A DNA stretch of 64,000 nt from Desulfoscipio sp. XC116 (GTDB lineage Bacteria > Bacillota > Desulfotomaculia > Desulfotomaculales > Desulfallaceae), in NCBI RefSeq assembly GCF_039851975.1, contig NZ_CP156660.1:2237035-2301034 (forward strand), in the 5' to 3' direction. Position 1 is the first letter of the stretch. Each line of letters opens with the position of its first letter. Under the pieces are notes generated by a model that was given only the letters and a program-made list of their open reading frames with translations, ran no database searches and was not told the origin of the DNA. A program made the position numbers and the translations under genes. Shown one piece after another: positions 27,894 to 38,049 of the stretch.

Positions 27894-29083
27894 AGCCGCA
27901 CCCCCTTATCCCGGCGAAACGCCTCCGCCACCTGGTCCACCGGACCATCCTGCCGGTAAATATGTTCTACCGTCTCCGCAAGCGCCTTTTGCTGTTCCGG
28001 AGACAGCTCCTCACCGGCAACCTGCCGGAAAAAAGAAGAGAATAAATCCATCTCGCTCAAGCGGCGGTGGTCGCCGCCCGGCCCGCGCAAATCACCGCCC
28101 GAAGTCAGATAAGGACGTTCAATGTGCAGTACATGGGGGTACACTTCCCGCAGCTTACCGATGACATCCAGTATCGCACCCGAGTCCCGCAAAGTCACCA
28201 TTATATAATCCTCTTTGCCGGCCCCGTCGGGCGGTCCGGCCAGCAAATCGCTCAGATAGCCGTCCCAACAGCGCACATCCCGGCGCGGGCACAGGGGAAA
28301 GGGTTCCCACCTGATGTCCCCCGCGGCATCCATTTCCACCAGAGTCACCGATTTTTTATGAGCCGCCTCGGAAAAGGAATATTTCATCAAAGAGCCGGCA
28401 TAGCGAATGTGCTCACCCCCGGCCGATTGGGATTTATGCAAATGACCCAGGGCTGCATAGTTAAAGTTTTGAAAGTGGGCCGCCGAAACTTTGTCCGTCC
28501 CACCAATAGAAAGCGGCCGCTCCGATTCACTTCCCTCACCGCCCGCCACAAAAGCATGGGCCAGGGCTACCTTACGCGCACCCGGCGGTACCCGGGAGGT
28601 CCACCGGCCGATTAGCGCAGCCATAGCGCGATCGTGTTCCTGCACATCCTGCAGCCCCAATAGTTCCCGTACAACGGGAGGATCTGCATAAGGCACGGGA
28701 CAAAAATACACCGGTCCATGGGCATCTTCAATAATCACCGGCGCAAAAGCGGTATCCGGCTGCCCGGTTATGTAAAGGCCCTGGCGGGCCAGCAAACGAT
28801 GGCCAAAGCCCAGCCGCTGCGAGCTGTCGTGGTTGCCGGCAATGATTAAAACAGGCACCCGGCAGTCCATGATTATCCGGTATAGTACTTCATCCAATAG
28901 TTGAACCGCTTCGTGCGGAGGCACGGAGCGGTCATAAATATCCCCGGCAATCAAAACCGCATCCGGTTTAACATCCTCAACCAGCTTGATAAATTGCTCC
29001 AAAATATAGGCCTGATCATCGGTTAAATGCACACCGTGAAAAATACGGCCCAAATGCCAATCGGCCGTATGTATAAACCGCAT
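27890..29083 (-). CDS. sbcD: Exonuclease subunit SbcD
   Basis: Mre11-type Mn-dependent nuclease subunit. 397 residues. Phosphoesterase motifs run in order: HTADWHLG at 5-12, AGDIYDRSVPP, GNHDSSQRLG, then ALGHLHKSQ. The capping domain follows and contacts SbcC. The start ATG has a GGTGATGAGGG ribosome region. It is first in the sbcDC operon. Confidence 0.96.
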   Translation of the reverse strand: MRFIHTADWHLGRIFHGVHLTDDQAYILEQFIKLVEDVKPDAVLIAGDIYDRSVPPHEAVQLLDEVLYRIIMDCRVPVLIIAGNHDSSQRLGFGHRLLARQGLYITGQPDTAFAPVIIEDAHGPVYFCPVPYADPPVVRELLGLQDVQEHDRAMAALIGRWTSRVPPGARKVALAHAFVAGGEGSESERPLSIGGTDKVSAAHFQNFNYAALGHLHKSQSAGGEHIRYAGSLMKYSFSEAAHKKSVTLVEMDAAGDIRWEPFPLCPRRDVRCWDGYLSDLLAGPPDGAGKEDYIMVTLRDSGAILDVIGKLREVYPHVLHIERPYLTSGGDLRGPGGDHRRLSEMDLFSSFFRQVAGEELSPEQQKALAETVEHIYRQDGPVDQVAEAFRRDKGVRL

Positions 29084-29489
29084 CCCTCATCACCCCGTTA
29101 ATTAAATAAACATCGTTAAAACCAAAACCGGAGCTGGCGCTGGCCACACCCCGGTGCAAATATATCAGATATATTTTAAAGCTAAGCATATGCCATTATC
29201 AACAGGTTTTTAGTCGCTACTGTTTTCAATCATTTATTAACTAATATTTCGTCATCTTTTTGCTTTTACCTTTTTTGTAAAATGGTTATCTATTTGGGCA
29301 GTAAATACTGCGATAATAATAGCAGATGCCGTTTTTTGTCCTATTTACTTGCCCCTGCAGCCCCAAGACCGCGAAAAACTCAAATTAAAAATTTAAAAAC
29401 TTGCCGCATAAGATAGAATAACCTTCTTTAAAATGCCACCGATGTGCAATATAATATTAAGGCTGGTTATAAAAGTGAGGTAAACGGAA
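29084..29489. other. Divergent intergenic region sbcD / MFS transporter
   Basis: 406 bases that must hold two divergent promoters. I find no near-consensus pair of hexamers, no repeat and no coding segment. Confidence 0.4.
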
Positions 29490-30602
29490 ATGCAGCAAAC
29501 AAATTCTGTGCAGCTGGTTAGTTCGGTAAATTTTTTTATGAACTTTGCCATTCAGGGATCGCTTATTTATATTCCCTTACTGGGTGCCCAAATGGGCGCT
29601 TCGGATTTTCAGGTAGGATTAATCGGAGCCTGCTACGGCGGCTCATACCTGCTGTCCTCCCTCTATTTCGGCCGCCAATCCGACCGGTTGGGCAGACTGG
29701 GCTTCGTCCGCATAGGACTGCTGCTCTGCGCCATAGCCTTTGCCTCCCAATTATTGGCCGGTCAGATACTCACGCTTGGCCTGGCCCGGGCCGGAGTGGG
29801 CCTGGCCCTGGGGGTAAGCACCGCTGCCCTGGTCGCCTACGCTTTTGAGTCCGGGGCTAATATGGGGCGTTATAGTTCCTATGGCTCGCTTGGTTGGATA
29901 GCAGGCGCTTTACTGGCCGCTTATTTTAATAATATTAACTATCTTTTCGCAGTCAGCTCTCTTTGCTGCGCGATTGCTTTTTTCATTTCTTTGCGGTTTC
30001 CCCAAGAAACCGTAAAAAAGCCAAAAGCCTCCCGGGCACAAACGCCCAGCCTTAAAAGTGTTTTCAAGCATGGCTGGCCTGTTTACCTGGCTGTTTTTTT
30101 GCGCCATCTGGGAGCCGCGGCGGTGTGGATTATCCTGCCCCTTTATTTTATTTCCCTGGGATTGGATCGCTTTTGGGTGGGTATATTGTGGGGAATTAAT
30201 TTTGCTGTACAGTTTATCGTTATGCGCCATTTGGAACGTTTCAATCCCCATTCCATTTTCGCCTTTGGACAGATACTGTCCATTGTTGTTTTTATCTCTT
30301 ACGCATTGGTGCATCAGCTTTGGCTTCTAATTATCATTCAAATACTGCTGGGAGTCACCTGGGCCTGTCTCTATGTCGGCGCCCTGCTGCTGGTACTGAA
30401 AACCGGTGAGGATAAAGGAACCGCCAGTGGTATTTTTCAGGCCACGCTTAACCTTTGCAATGCCGTCGGACCTTTTCTGGGCGGTGTTATAGCTCATGGA
30501 TGGGGGTATAACGGAGTGATGATATTTGCAGCCGCTCTGGGGGCAGCCGGACTTGTAATAGCCGTCCCCAAGGTGCAGAAACAACAGGCAGTTCACCAGT
30601 GA
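29490..30602 (+). CDS. Major facilitator superfamily transporter
   Basis: 370 residues, about 11-12 predicted transmembrane helices. The loop 2-3 signature is degenerate but recognisable (FGRQSDRLGRLGFVRIG near 63-79), and a charged cytoplasmic linker near 170-190 (KPKASRAQTPSLKS) separates the two six-helix halves. It is probably a drug or metabolite exporter; the substrate is not predictable. The ribosome site GTGAGGT is 8 bases before the ATG. It is monocistronic and convergent with the antiporter gene. Confidence 0.88.
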   Translation: MQQTNSVQLVSSVNFFMNFAIQGSLIYIPLLGAQMGASDFQVGLIGACYGGSYLLSSLYFGRQSDRLGRLGFVRIGLLLCAIAFASQLLAGQILTLGLARAGVGLALGVSTAALVAYAFESGANMGRYSSYGSLGWIAGALLAAYFNNINYLFAVSSLCCAIAFFISLRFPQETVKKPKASRAQTPSLKSVFKHGWPVYLAVFLRHLGAAAVWIILPLYFISLGLDRFWVGILWGINFAVQFIVMRHLERFNPHSIFAFGQILSIVVFISYALVHQLWLLIIIQILLGVTWACLYVGALLLVLKTGEDKGTASGIFQATLNLCNAVGPFLGGVIAHGWGYNGVMIFAAALGAAGLVIAVPKVQKQQAVHQ

Positions 30603-30676
30603 ACCAAATATTTATCAAGCCGGTTGTAATATATCTCATGCTTTATCCAAGTCGGCAGCAAAAGCTCCGGTTATTT

Positions 30677-32143
30677 TTATGCTCCTCTTTTTGACGATCT
30701 CTTTCTGGGGATAAAAACCTTTTTAACACTCTCGCGTTTAGCTTTAGAAACCATGACGTACAAAATATCACCTAAAAGTATCTTTGTACCCCCATATGGT
30801 GTAACAACCCTGTCATTGCGTATTATCGCGGCAATCAAAACGTCATTCGGCAAGTCCAGATCCTGCACTTCCCGATCTAAGGCATTTGACTCTTCCTTGA
30901 TTAGAATTTCCATTATTTCCGTATTGGTCTTGCCCATGGAAACAAGTTCAAGAGTGTGGGTGGGGGTTACCTTTTCACCCGCTGAAAGCCCTAACAAGTT
31001 GGCTAAATGGGGAATAGTTGAGCCCTGGATAAGAGCCGAGGTGAGCACGACAAAAAATACCACATTAAAGATTAAGCCGCTGTTTTCCAAGCCGGCAACC
31101 AGGGGGTAGGTTGCCAGAACAATGGGGACAGCGCCCCTTAACCCCGACCAGGATACAAATATTTTATCTTTCAGAGAGTAACCCATCTTAAGCGTACTAA
31201 TATACACCGCAATCGGCCTGGCCACGAAAATTAACAAAGCTGAAATAATAATTCCCTGCCAGGTTACCTGCAAAAGTTCACGGGGGAAAACCAACAGCCC
31301 CAGCAAAGTAAACAGGAGAATCTGAGACATCCAGGCAAATCCTTCATGAAAACGTAAAATTGGTTGGCGAAAGGTTATATCGGCATTTCCCACCCATAGA
31401 CCAGCCACATATACGGCAAGAATGCCGCTCCCGTGCAGCAACGCGGCGGAACCATAGGTAAAGATAGCAAAACCCAACGCTAAAATAGGGTATAAACCGG
31501 AAGTATCAAAATTAATTTTATTGATACTCCATACTGCCAGTTTACCCATTAAAATACCTGTGACTACCCCAAGGCCCATTTGCCAGAAGAAACCCCAAAC
31601 AACCCCTAAAACGTTCATATCAGGCATTTGGATCAACTGAATGAAGGAAATAGTCAAAAACACAGCCATGGGATCATTGGAACCGGATTCAGCTTCCAAG
31701 GTTGTTTTTAACCTTGGTTTAATATTTTTATCCCCGAGAACCGCAAAGACCGCGGCGGCATCGGTTGAACCCACAATGGCACCAAACAATAGCCCCTCCA
31801 GCCAGGTAATATCCAGGATATATTTAGCAAAAACCGCAATGGACAGTGAAGTAAACAGAACACCAACGGTAGCCAAAGAAATGGAAGGCAGAAGAACCGG
31901 GCGCACCTGTTCCCATCGTGTCTGCATACCGCCCTCAAACAAAATCACAATTAGCGCCATCATTGCGCCTAATTGAGCTAAGGAGGCATTATCAAAATAA
32001 ATAAAATTATTCAGGAACATGCCCACGGCTACATATAAAATAAGCGAGGGAACACCCAAGCGCGCAGAAAATCTGGTTGTAATAATACCCACAATAAGCA
32101 AAACAGCAAATAGAAATATTATTTTGTCCGTTACAATACTCAA
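30677..32143 (-). CDS. CPA1-type cation/proton antiporter with TrkA-C domain (NhaP2/CvrA-like)
   Basis: 488 residues. About 12 membrane helices over residues 1-390 carry GAIVGSTDAAAVFAVL and AESGSNDPMAVFLT, the core aspartates of CPA1 exchangers, and WSGLRGAVPIVLAT. The C-terminal ~90 residues form a TrkA-C-like ligand-binding domain (LPNDVLIAAIIRNDRVVTPYG), as in NhaP2/CvrA potassium/proton antiporters. The likely role is K+ or Na+ export coupled to pH or osmotic homeostasis. The TTG start has AGAGGTGA upstream. Confidence 0.92.
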   Translation of the reverse strand: MSIVTDKIIFLFAVLLIVGIITTRFSARLGVPSLILYVAVGMFLNNFIYFDNASLAQLGAMMALIVILFEGGMQTRWEQVRPVLLPSISLATVGVLFTSLSIAVFAKYILDITWLEGLLFGAIVGSTDAAAVFAVLGDKNIKPRLKTTLEAESGSNDPMAVFLTISFIQLIQMPDMNVLGVVWGFFWQMGLGVVTGILMGKLAVWSINKINFDTSGLYPILALGFAIFTYGSAALLHGSGILAVYVAGLWVGNADITFRQPILRFHEGFAWMSQILLFTLLGLLVFPRELLQVTWQGIIISALLIFVARPIAVYISTLKMGYSLKDKIFVSWSGLRGAVPIVLATYPLVAGLENSGLIFNVVFFVVLTSALIQGSTIPHLANLLGLSAGEKVTPTHTLELVSMGKTNTEIMEILIKEESNALDREVQDLDLPNDVLIAAIIRNDRVVTPYGGTKILLGDILYVMVSKAKRESVKKVFIPRKRSSKRGA

Positions 32144-32250
32144 AACTCACCTCTCTTTCATTCTATTTATTAATTATATCACAAAAGGCCTTCCGCTTCC
32201 AGCATACGTCCATATCCCGGTAAAACGATAGCCATAACCCGACATACAAC

Positions 32251-32288
32251 AAAAGAACGCCTTACGGAACCCCGCAAGACGTTCTTTT
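32251..32288 (-). terminator. Terminator of the enoate reductase gene
   Basis: A long stem AAAAGAACGxCTT/AAGxCGTTCTTTT surrounds a 12-nt loop and ends in TTTT on the minus strand, directly after the gene at 32294. Confidence 0.75.
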
Positions 32289-32293
32289 ACAAT

Positions 32294-34312
32294 TTACTGC
32301 AGCATTTGCTCCTGCTCCCGATAAGGTTGCCGCACAGGGAACGGCTGGTACGGATAGGCAAGCGTCTCCGCCCGGGTTAGGCTGTGCGCCGTCAAAAAGC
32401 CGTCACTAATAGCGTGATTCAACTTGCGCGGCTGCTTGGCGTCACCGATAACAAACACCCGCATGCCCCGTTGTCTTAATTCTTCCCCCAGGTGGTTTAT
32501 CGGCCGTGCCCCCACAGAGAGCACCACGTGGGTACAGGGAAGCCAGTGTTCCCGCCAGGCGCGGTCCACGGCTACCACACCGTCGGCTTTGATTTCCCGT
32601 ATATTTAAACCGGTAACGGCACGCACGCCGGTTTTACGCAGCTCATCCAAAAGCGACTGCCGGTTGATGGGCTCCGTGTCCACGGCCAGCTCATCCTCCA
32701 TTTCCGCCACAGTTACGTCTACCCCGCGGTGTTTCAGATAAAGTCCCGTCTCGCAGCCTACACTGCCGCCGCCTACCACAACCACCCGGCTGCCTACTTC
32801 ATATTTGCCGGACAGCAAATCCCAAGCCGTGGTAACAGTGGGATAGTGGACACCGGGAATATCCGGCACCAGCGGAGCGGCCCCCGTGGCCACTATGACG
32901 GCATCCACATTCATACCCTGCAGCATGTCGGCGCCAACCTCGGTGTTTAAGTGAATTTCCACACCCAGTTTGTGAATCTGCGTTTGCAGGTAGTCGATGG
33001 ACCACCTTATTTTATCTTTACCCGGCGGCACACAGGCTATTAACACCTGGCCGCCCAGCTCGGATTGTTTTTCAAACAGCGATACCCGGTGTCCCGCAGC
33101 AGCCAGAACCCGGGCCGCCTCCATCCCGGCAGGCCCCCCGCCCGCCACCGCAAAATGCATGGGGGAAAGGGTAGAGGTAATCTGCGGATATTCAAGCTCC
33201 CGACCGGCCACCGGGTTTACCGTACAGCGCACATGCAGGTTCTTAAACACCCGTTCGCCAATGCACCAGATATTACAGGTAATGCACTTCCTGATATCTT
33301 CGGTCCGCCCTTCCAGCGCTTTAGAGGGCCATTCGGGGTCGGCTATGAGGGTGCGCCCCAGGGCCACAAAATCAGCCCGCCCATCGGCAATAACTCCTTC
33401 CGCCACCTCGGGAGTACGAATGACCCCCACGGCAATCACAGGTATGTGTACTTCCCTTTTGATATTTTCCGCCAAATAAACCCGCCAGCCCTCGGTATAA
33501 CTCATGGGCTCCAATATGGTATTCATAGAAGCATAAACACCGGAGGAGATATCCAAGGCATCCACTCCCGCATCCTGCAGCAGGCGGGCTATTTGTTTAG
33601 CCTCGTCAAGGTGAACACCGCCTTCCACGAATTCATCGGCGCTCATGCGAAACAGCACGGGAAAGTTACCGCCCAGTTTATTCTTGATACCCCGTGCTAT
33701 TTCCAGCGGAAAGCGCATCCGACCGTTCAAATCACCACCGTAGAGGTCGGAGCGCCGGTTACTGAAGGGGGACATGAACTGGCCGATCAGATAGCCATGT
33801 GCACCGTGCAGTTCCACACCGTCGTAACCGGCATTGCGCGCACGGGCGGCCGCCCTGATGAACATTTCCGCCAGGTCCTGTATTTCCTCAATGGTCAGTT
33901 CCCTGGGCACTACCTGCAAGTATGGGTCCGGTATGGCGGAAGGCGCCACCGGCTGCAAACCATAGGTGGTTTCGGGGGTGGTCTGGCGCCCGGCATGATG
34001 CAGCTGGGTTATTATCTTGGCACCGTGCTCCTTAACCGCCTCCACCAGTTCGTTATGCCCGGCTATGTACGAGTCGTCGGATATACACAGCTCATTGGCA
34101 ATGGCATTGCCCTGGGGTGAATCCACGCAGTTTATTTCGGTAATGATTAATCCCACGCCGCCCTTGGCCCTCGCCCGGTAATAATGTATCATGGCCGGTG
34201 TGACAGCGCCGTTTTCATTGGCCAGGTTGGTGCCCATGGGAGGCATTACTGTACGGTTGCGAATGCGCATATGGCCGATTTGGCCTTCCTTAAAGAGATT
34301 GGGAAACCTCAA
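32294..34312 (-). CDS. 2,4-dienoyl-CoA reductase-like NADH:flavin oxidoreductase (FadH family)
   Basis: 672 residues. The N-terminal old-yellow-enzyme TIM barrel (about 1-340) binds FMN and has HHAGRQT, DGVELHGAHGYLIGQFMSP and NRRSDLYGGDLNGR. Four cysteines near 345-365 (CITCNIWC, then C in HVRCTVNP) would hold a [4Fe-4S] cluster. The C-terminal half has the FAD loop AGGGPAGMEAARVL and an NAD loop VVGGGSVGCETG. Relatives reduce enoyl/dienoyl-CoA or enoates. The TTG start has AGGAGG 8 bases upstream. It is monocistronic, so the substrate is not indicated by context. Confidence 0.92.
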   Translation of the reverse strand: MRFPNLFKEGQIGHMRIRNRTVMPPMGTNLANENGAVTPAMIHYYRARAKGGVGLIITEINCVDSPQGNAIANELCISDDSYIAGHNELVEAVKEHGAKIITQLHHAGRQTTPETTYGLQPVAPSAIPDPYLQVVPRELTIEEIQDLAEMFIRAAARARNAGYDGVELHGAHGYLIGQFMSPFSNRRSDLYGGDLNGRMRFPLEIARGIKNKLGGNFPVLFRMSADEFVEGGVHLDEAKQIARLLQDAGVDALDISSGVYASMNTILEPMSYTEGWRVYLAENIKREVHIPVIAVGVIRTPEVAEGVIADGRADFVALGRTLIADPEWPSKALEGRTEDIRKCITCNIWCIGERVFKNLHVRCTVNPVAGRELEYPQITSTLSPMHFAVAGGGPAGMEAARVLAAAGHRVSLFEKQSELGGQVLIACVPPGKDKIRWSIDYLQTQIHKLGVEIHLNTEVGADMLQGMNVDAVIVATGAAPLVPDIPGVHYPTVTTAWDLLSGKYEVGSRVVVVGGGSVGCETGLYLKHRGVDVTVAEMEDELAVDTEPINRQSLLDELRKTGVRAVTGLNIREIKADGVVAVDRAWREHWLPCTHVVLSVGARPINHLGEELRQRGMRVFVIGDAKQPRKLNHAISDGFLTAHSLTRAETLAYPYQPFPVRQPYREQEQMLQ

Positions 34313-34437
34313 CGTGTATTCCTCCTCAAATGTATTTGATGGTAGTATTATAAGTTGGAGGAATATTTAAACATGATTTTGCAAAAGAAACCGGACAAAT
34401 GGGAACGGTTCTTAATTGCCGCACTCTGGCGCACACG

Positions 34438-34469
34438 CAAAAAACCAGGGCAACAAATGCCCTGGTCTT
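34438..34469 (-). terminator. Terminator of the zinc-ribbon gene
   Basis: A GACCAGGGCA/TGCCCTGGT stem with a short loop, followed by TTTTTT on the minus strand, 17 bases past the stop at 34486. Confidence 0.8.
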
Positions 34470-34485
34470 CAAGCGGTCTTTTATT

Positions 34486-34782
34486 TTACCAGTTATTGCG
34501 GGATCTGTAGCAATCACGGCAGTATACGGGCTTGTCACCGCGAGGCTGGAAAGGCACCTGAGTTTCTTTACCACAGGCCGAACAAACCGCATCATACATT
34601 TGGCGTCTTTCACGGCCATAACTATTACCGCCCCGGTTGGCAGCTTTACGGGCAGCGCGGCACTCGGGGCAACGGCCGGGTTCATTGGCAAAGCCCTTGT
34701 CGGCATAAAACTGCTGCTCGGAAGCAGTAAAAACAAATTCAGCACCACAGTCCTTACAAGTTAAAGTCTTGTCTTCAAACAT
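34486..34782 (-). CDS. Zinc-ribbon domain protein (CxxC-x-CxxC family)
   Basis: 98 residues with four CxxC pairs: CKDC near 9, CPEC near 38, CSAC near 68 and CRDC near 88. This makes two zinc ribbons: an N-terminal zf-trcl-like one (LTCKDCGAEFVFTASEQQFY) and a C-terminal one (VCSACGKETQVPF, PVYCRDCY). The linker is basic (RKAANRGGNSYGRERRQ) and may contact nucleic acid. The family is widespread in Clostridia with no settled function. The ATG has GGAGGAGG upstream, and it has its own terminator. Confidence 0.88.
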   Translation of the reverse strand: MFEDKTLTCKDCGAEFVFTASEQQFYADKGFANEPGRCPECRAARKAANRGGNSYGRERRQMYDAVCSACGKETQVPFQPRGDKPVYCRDCYRSRNNW

Positions 34783-34935
34783 GAAAAAAAACCTCCTCCA
34801 TTTGATTGCCCGTGCCGGGGATTTACAGGTTTATTCTTCCCCAGCCAGCAACAATAGAGAAAGCTACACCGTAATTCCAAGCATTTTATCGAGCTACATG
34901 CATTATAACTTGAGTTTCAAAAATTTGCAACATAT

Positions 34936-36090
34936 TTAACCAAAAGTTATTAGTATATCTATAATTTCGGACCGGCTGCCCACTCTGACAGGCGGTCCCC
35001 ATGTGCCAAATCCGCTGGTAACAATAACCTGTAAATTTCCCTTGCGCAAATACCCCCAATCAACTTCGAACATACGAGCTGTGACAATATTAAAGGGAAA
35101 GAGCTGGCCATGGTGCGTGTGTCCCGAAATCTGCAAATCCACCCCCAGGTCCTCCGGTTCATTTAAGTTTACAGGCTGATGATCAATTACAATAACCGGC
35201 TGTGCATTATCAATACCTTGTACAATTGTTTTTAAATCACTTCGCTGACGACCTCTATAATATCCGCTATACAAATCATCTCTTCCCACTACATAAAAAC
35301 TATCCGCCACCTTGACAGCTTCATCCCGCAAAACCTTAACCCCCGCCTTTTCCAGGCCGGTAATTATTTCCGCCCCATGCCCGCCTATATACTCATGGTT
35401 TCCCGGCACAGCATAAATACCATGGCGGGGCGCCAGTTTGCGAAGGGTATGACCCATACTTTGTTGGATAAATAACAGCGGATCTTCATCCACTATATCG
35501 CCGGGCAAAAGTATCATATCCGGGTTTAAATCAATAATTGTATCGACTAAACCGCTTAATCGCCCATTGTGCACAATGTTTCCCAGATGCAAATCGGAGA
35601 CTGCCACTATGTGTAATTGTTTAACAGTGCCGGCCTGTTTGGGAATGCTTATGTCATAATGGATTACCTGCGGATTCCCGGCATTCCGCCAGCCGTAGCC
35701 CACAATAACCAAAACAATCATCACTACACCCAAACCGATCATAAGTGCGGAGGGAGATTGGTCGAATCCCCCCGGAGGCAAAAACGCAAAGTATTTATCT
35801 ATAAAACGCACTAATTCCAATAACCCAATAACTATAGCCAAATAAACCATGACCGCCATCCAATAAGAACCTAATACAATTAGAAACCGAGATATTTCCG
35901 GAGCCATAAACTTTTTACATAAACGACCTAATATAAAGGATAAAACGATAAACCAGAACACCAGCCAATACAAACAGGCGGGAACATGGGCTATATACTT
36001 TCCGGCCAACTGCCACATACGTAAGCCTATCCAAAAATTAAGCAGCCCGTATAGTAAAATAATTATTGCAAAGACCAAAATTCGAATCAT
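34936..36090 (-). CDS. Membrane-anchored metallophosphoesterase (YkuE-like)
   Basis: 384 residues from the ATG at 36088-36090; an ATG seven codons earlier lacks a ribosome site. About four membrane helices fill residues 1-140. The calcineurin-like domain follows: VSDLHLG, PGDIVDE, PGNHEYIGGH and SGHTHHGQLFP, all metal ligands present. Relatives include UDP-diacylglucosamine and lipid-linked phosphatases at the cytoplasmic membrane. The substrate here is unknown. It is monocistronic. Confidence 0.9.
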   Translation of the reverse strand: MIRILVFAIIILLYGLLNFWIGLRMWQLAGKYIAHVPACLYWLVFWFIVLSFILGRLCKKFMAPEISRFLIVLGSYWMAVMVYLAIVIGLLELVRFIDKYFAFLPPGGFDQSPSALMIGLGVVMIVLVIVGYGWRNAGNPQVIHYDISIPKQAGTVKQLHIVAVSDLHLGNIVHNGRLSGLVDTIIDLNPDMILLPGDIVDEDPLLFIQQSMGHTLRKLAPRHGIYAVPGNHEYIGGHGAEIITGLEKAGVKVLRDEAVKVADSFYVVGRDDLYSGYYRGRQRSDLKTIVQGIDNAQPVIVIDHQPVNLNEPEDLGVDLQISGHTHHGQLFPFNIVTARMFEVDWGYLRKGNLQVIVTSGFGTWGPPVRVGSRSEIIDILITFG

Positions 36091-36290
36091 AACGGTATCC
36101 CGTTCCTTCATCTTTAGTAGGTAGCGTCCGACTGAATCAAGGGGTGCAGCACATTAATTATATACTATTTAAATTATTTTGGTTAAACACCAAACCTTTC
36201 CCTGAAATACCGGTTGGAAAAGATTATTGATTGCTTTCCGGCCCGCGGGCAAACAAAGGCCGGCAGCTCATCAAGCAGAAAGAACAGCCT

Positions 36291-36319
36291 TTCACGTTAC
36301 TTCCCCATTATGCTATACT
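36291..36319 (+). promoter_or_regulatory. Candidate promoter of prfC
   Basis: TTCACG (36291-36296), a 17 bp spacer and TATACT (36314-36319) on the plus strand, about 73 bases before the prfC ATG. The -35 matches consensus at four of six positions. Confidence 0.5.
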
Positions 36320-36391
36320 ATAGGATAGTATTGGGATAGTTTAAACTTCCATAATGAGATTGGGTTTTTGAATATAATCCGGAGGAACTTA

Positions 36392-37999
36392 ATGAACCAG
36401 CAAACAGCAAAGACAAACATTAATGAACTGGAATATGAGATTGCCCGGCGACGCACTTTCGCCATTATCTCCCACCCCGACGCCGGTAAAACCACTCTGA
36501 CAGAAAAGCTATTGCTTTACGCAGGCGCCGTTGACCTGGCAGGTGCCGTACGGGCCCGTAAGAACCAGCAGCATGCCACCGCCGACTGGATGGAGCTGGA
36601 ACAGCAGAGGGGCATATCCATCACCACTGCCGCGCTGCAATTCGACTGCCGGGGATACCGGATCAATCTTCTGGACACCCCCGGTCACCAGGACTTTAGC
36701 GAGGACACCTACAGAACATTAATGGTTACCGACAGCGCAGTAATGGTACTGGATAGCGCCAAAGGGATAGAACCTCAGACTAAAAAATTATTCCAGGTTT
36801 GCCGACTGCGGCACACTCCTATTCTCACTTTTATTAATAAGCTGGATCGACCGGGACGTGACCCATTAAGCCTGTTAGATCAAATAGAACAAGAATTGGG
36901 CATCGGCCCTGTGCCCATGAATTGGCCCATCGGCAACGGGCCGACCTTCAAAGGAGTATACGATATTTTAAAACAACAAGTACTGCTGTTTGGGCGAACT
37001 GATCACGGACAGCAGCGGGCCCCCGTGCAGGTGCATGACCTCTACGATCCCCTGCTGGCAGAATTACTGGGCCTTGATGAGTATAGACAGCTGGTAGAAG
37101 AAATTGAGCTTCTGGCCGCGGCAGGGGCATCCTTCAGCCTGAAGGATTTCCTGGCCGGTGAAATCACCCCGGTATTTTTCGGCAGCGCCATCAATAACTT
37201 CGGTTTGGAGCCTTTTTTACAGGCACTCCTTGATTTAGCTCCGGCACCCGGGCCACGCATGAGCAGCCAAGGCATAATAGAGCCGACTAACCGGGAATTC
37301 ACCGGACAGATTTTTAAAATTCAGGCCAATATGGACCCGCAGCATCGGGACCGGGTGGCCTTTCTAAGAGTGTGCTCCGGCCGCTTTGAAAAAGATATGC
37401 AACTGTATCATTCACGCCTGCAGCGGAAAGTACGCATGACCAGAGCTTACCGGTTCTTTGCAAGAGAGCGGGAAATAGTGGAGGAAGCGTTTCCCGGCGA
37501 TGTGGTGGGATTAGCCAACCCGGGTCTTTTTAATATCGGTGATACTTTATGTTCGGGAAAGCTTATTAAATTTGACGACATACCCCGTTTTACACCTGAA
37601 CATTTTTGCATTCTGCACAACCAGCAAATAGCAAAATATAAGCAATTCAACAAGGGTATTGAGCAACTGGAAGAAGAAGGCGCTATCCAAGTGCTTTTCT
37701 TTACGGACAGTTTGCGTAAAGAACCGGTACTGGCAGCGGTTGGCGAATTGCAATTCGACGTGGTAGTGGCACGGCTGGACTCGGAATACAGAGTAGAAAC
37801 CACCACGGAAAGGTTGCCTTTCACATGTGCCCGCTGGGCTTTATGCAGCCCGGAAAAGCAAACCGGCATTGTCTGGCCCAGCCGAAGCAGGCTGGCTTAC
37901 GACCGCGAAGGACGACTGGTGGCCTTGTTCTCCTCCGACTGGGAGATAGCCTTTTGCCTGGAGAAAAACCCCGGCCTGATTCTGGAGGAATTAGGGTAA
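36392..37999 (+). CDS. prfC: Peptide chain release factor 3
   Basis: Translational GTPase that removes RF1/RF2 from the ribosome after termination. 535 residues from the ATG at 36392, which has GGAGGAACTTA directly upstream; an upstream ATG has no ribosome site. G1 HPDAGKTTL (about 29), G2/switch RGISITT, G3 DTPGHQDFSEDTY, G4 NKLDRPGRDP; the C-terminal domain III contains FFTDSLRKEPVLAAVGELQFDVV. It is followed by two small genes on the same strand. Confidence 0.95.
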   Translation: MNQQTAKTNINELEYEIARRRTFAIISHPDAGKTTLTEKLLLYAGAVDLAGAVRARKNQQHATADWMELEQQRGISITTAALQFDCRGYRINLLDTPGHQDFSEDTYRTLMVTDSAVMVLDSAKGIEPQTKKLFQVCRLRHTPILTFINKLDRPGRDPLSLLDQIEQELGIGPVPMNWPIGNGPTFKGVYDILKQQVLLFGRTDHGQQRAPVQVHDLYDPLLAELLGLDEYRQLVEEIELLAAAGASFSLKDFLAGEITPVFFGSAINNFGLEPFLQALLDLAPAPGPRMSSQGIIEPTNREFTGQIFKIQANMDPQHRDRVAFLRVCSGRFEKDMQLYHSRLQRKVRMTRAYRFFAREREIVEEAFPGDVVGLANPGLFNIGDTLCSGKLIKFDDIPRFTPEHFCILHNQQIAKYKQFNKGIEQLEEEGAIQVLFFTDSLRKEPVLAAVGELQFDVVVARLDSEYRVETTTERLPFTCARWALCSPEKQTGIVWPSRSRLAYDREGRLVALFSSDWEIAFCLEKNPGLILEELG

Positions 38000-38049
38000 C
38001 AGTTAAAAAAAACCATGCAAGCAGACTAAATGCCGGGAAGTGACGGGAC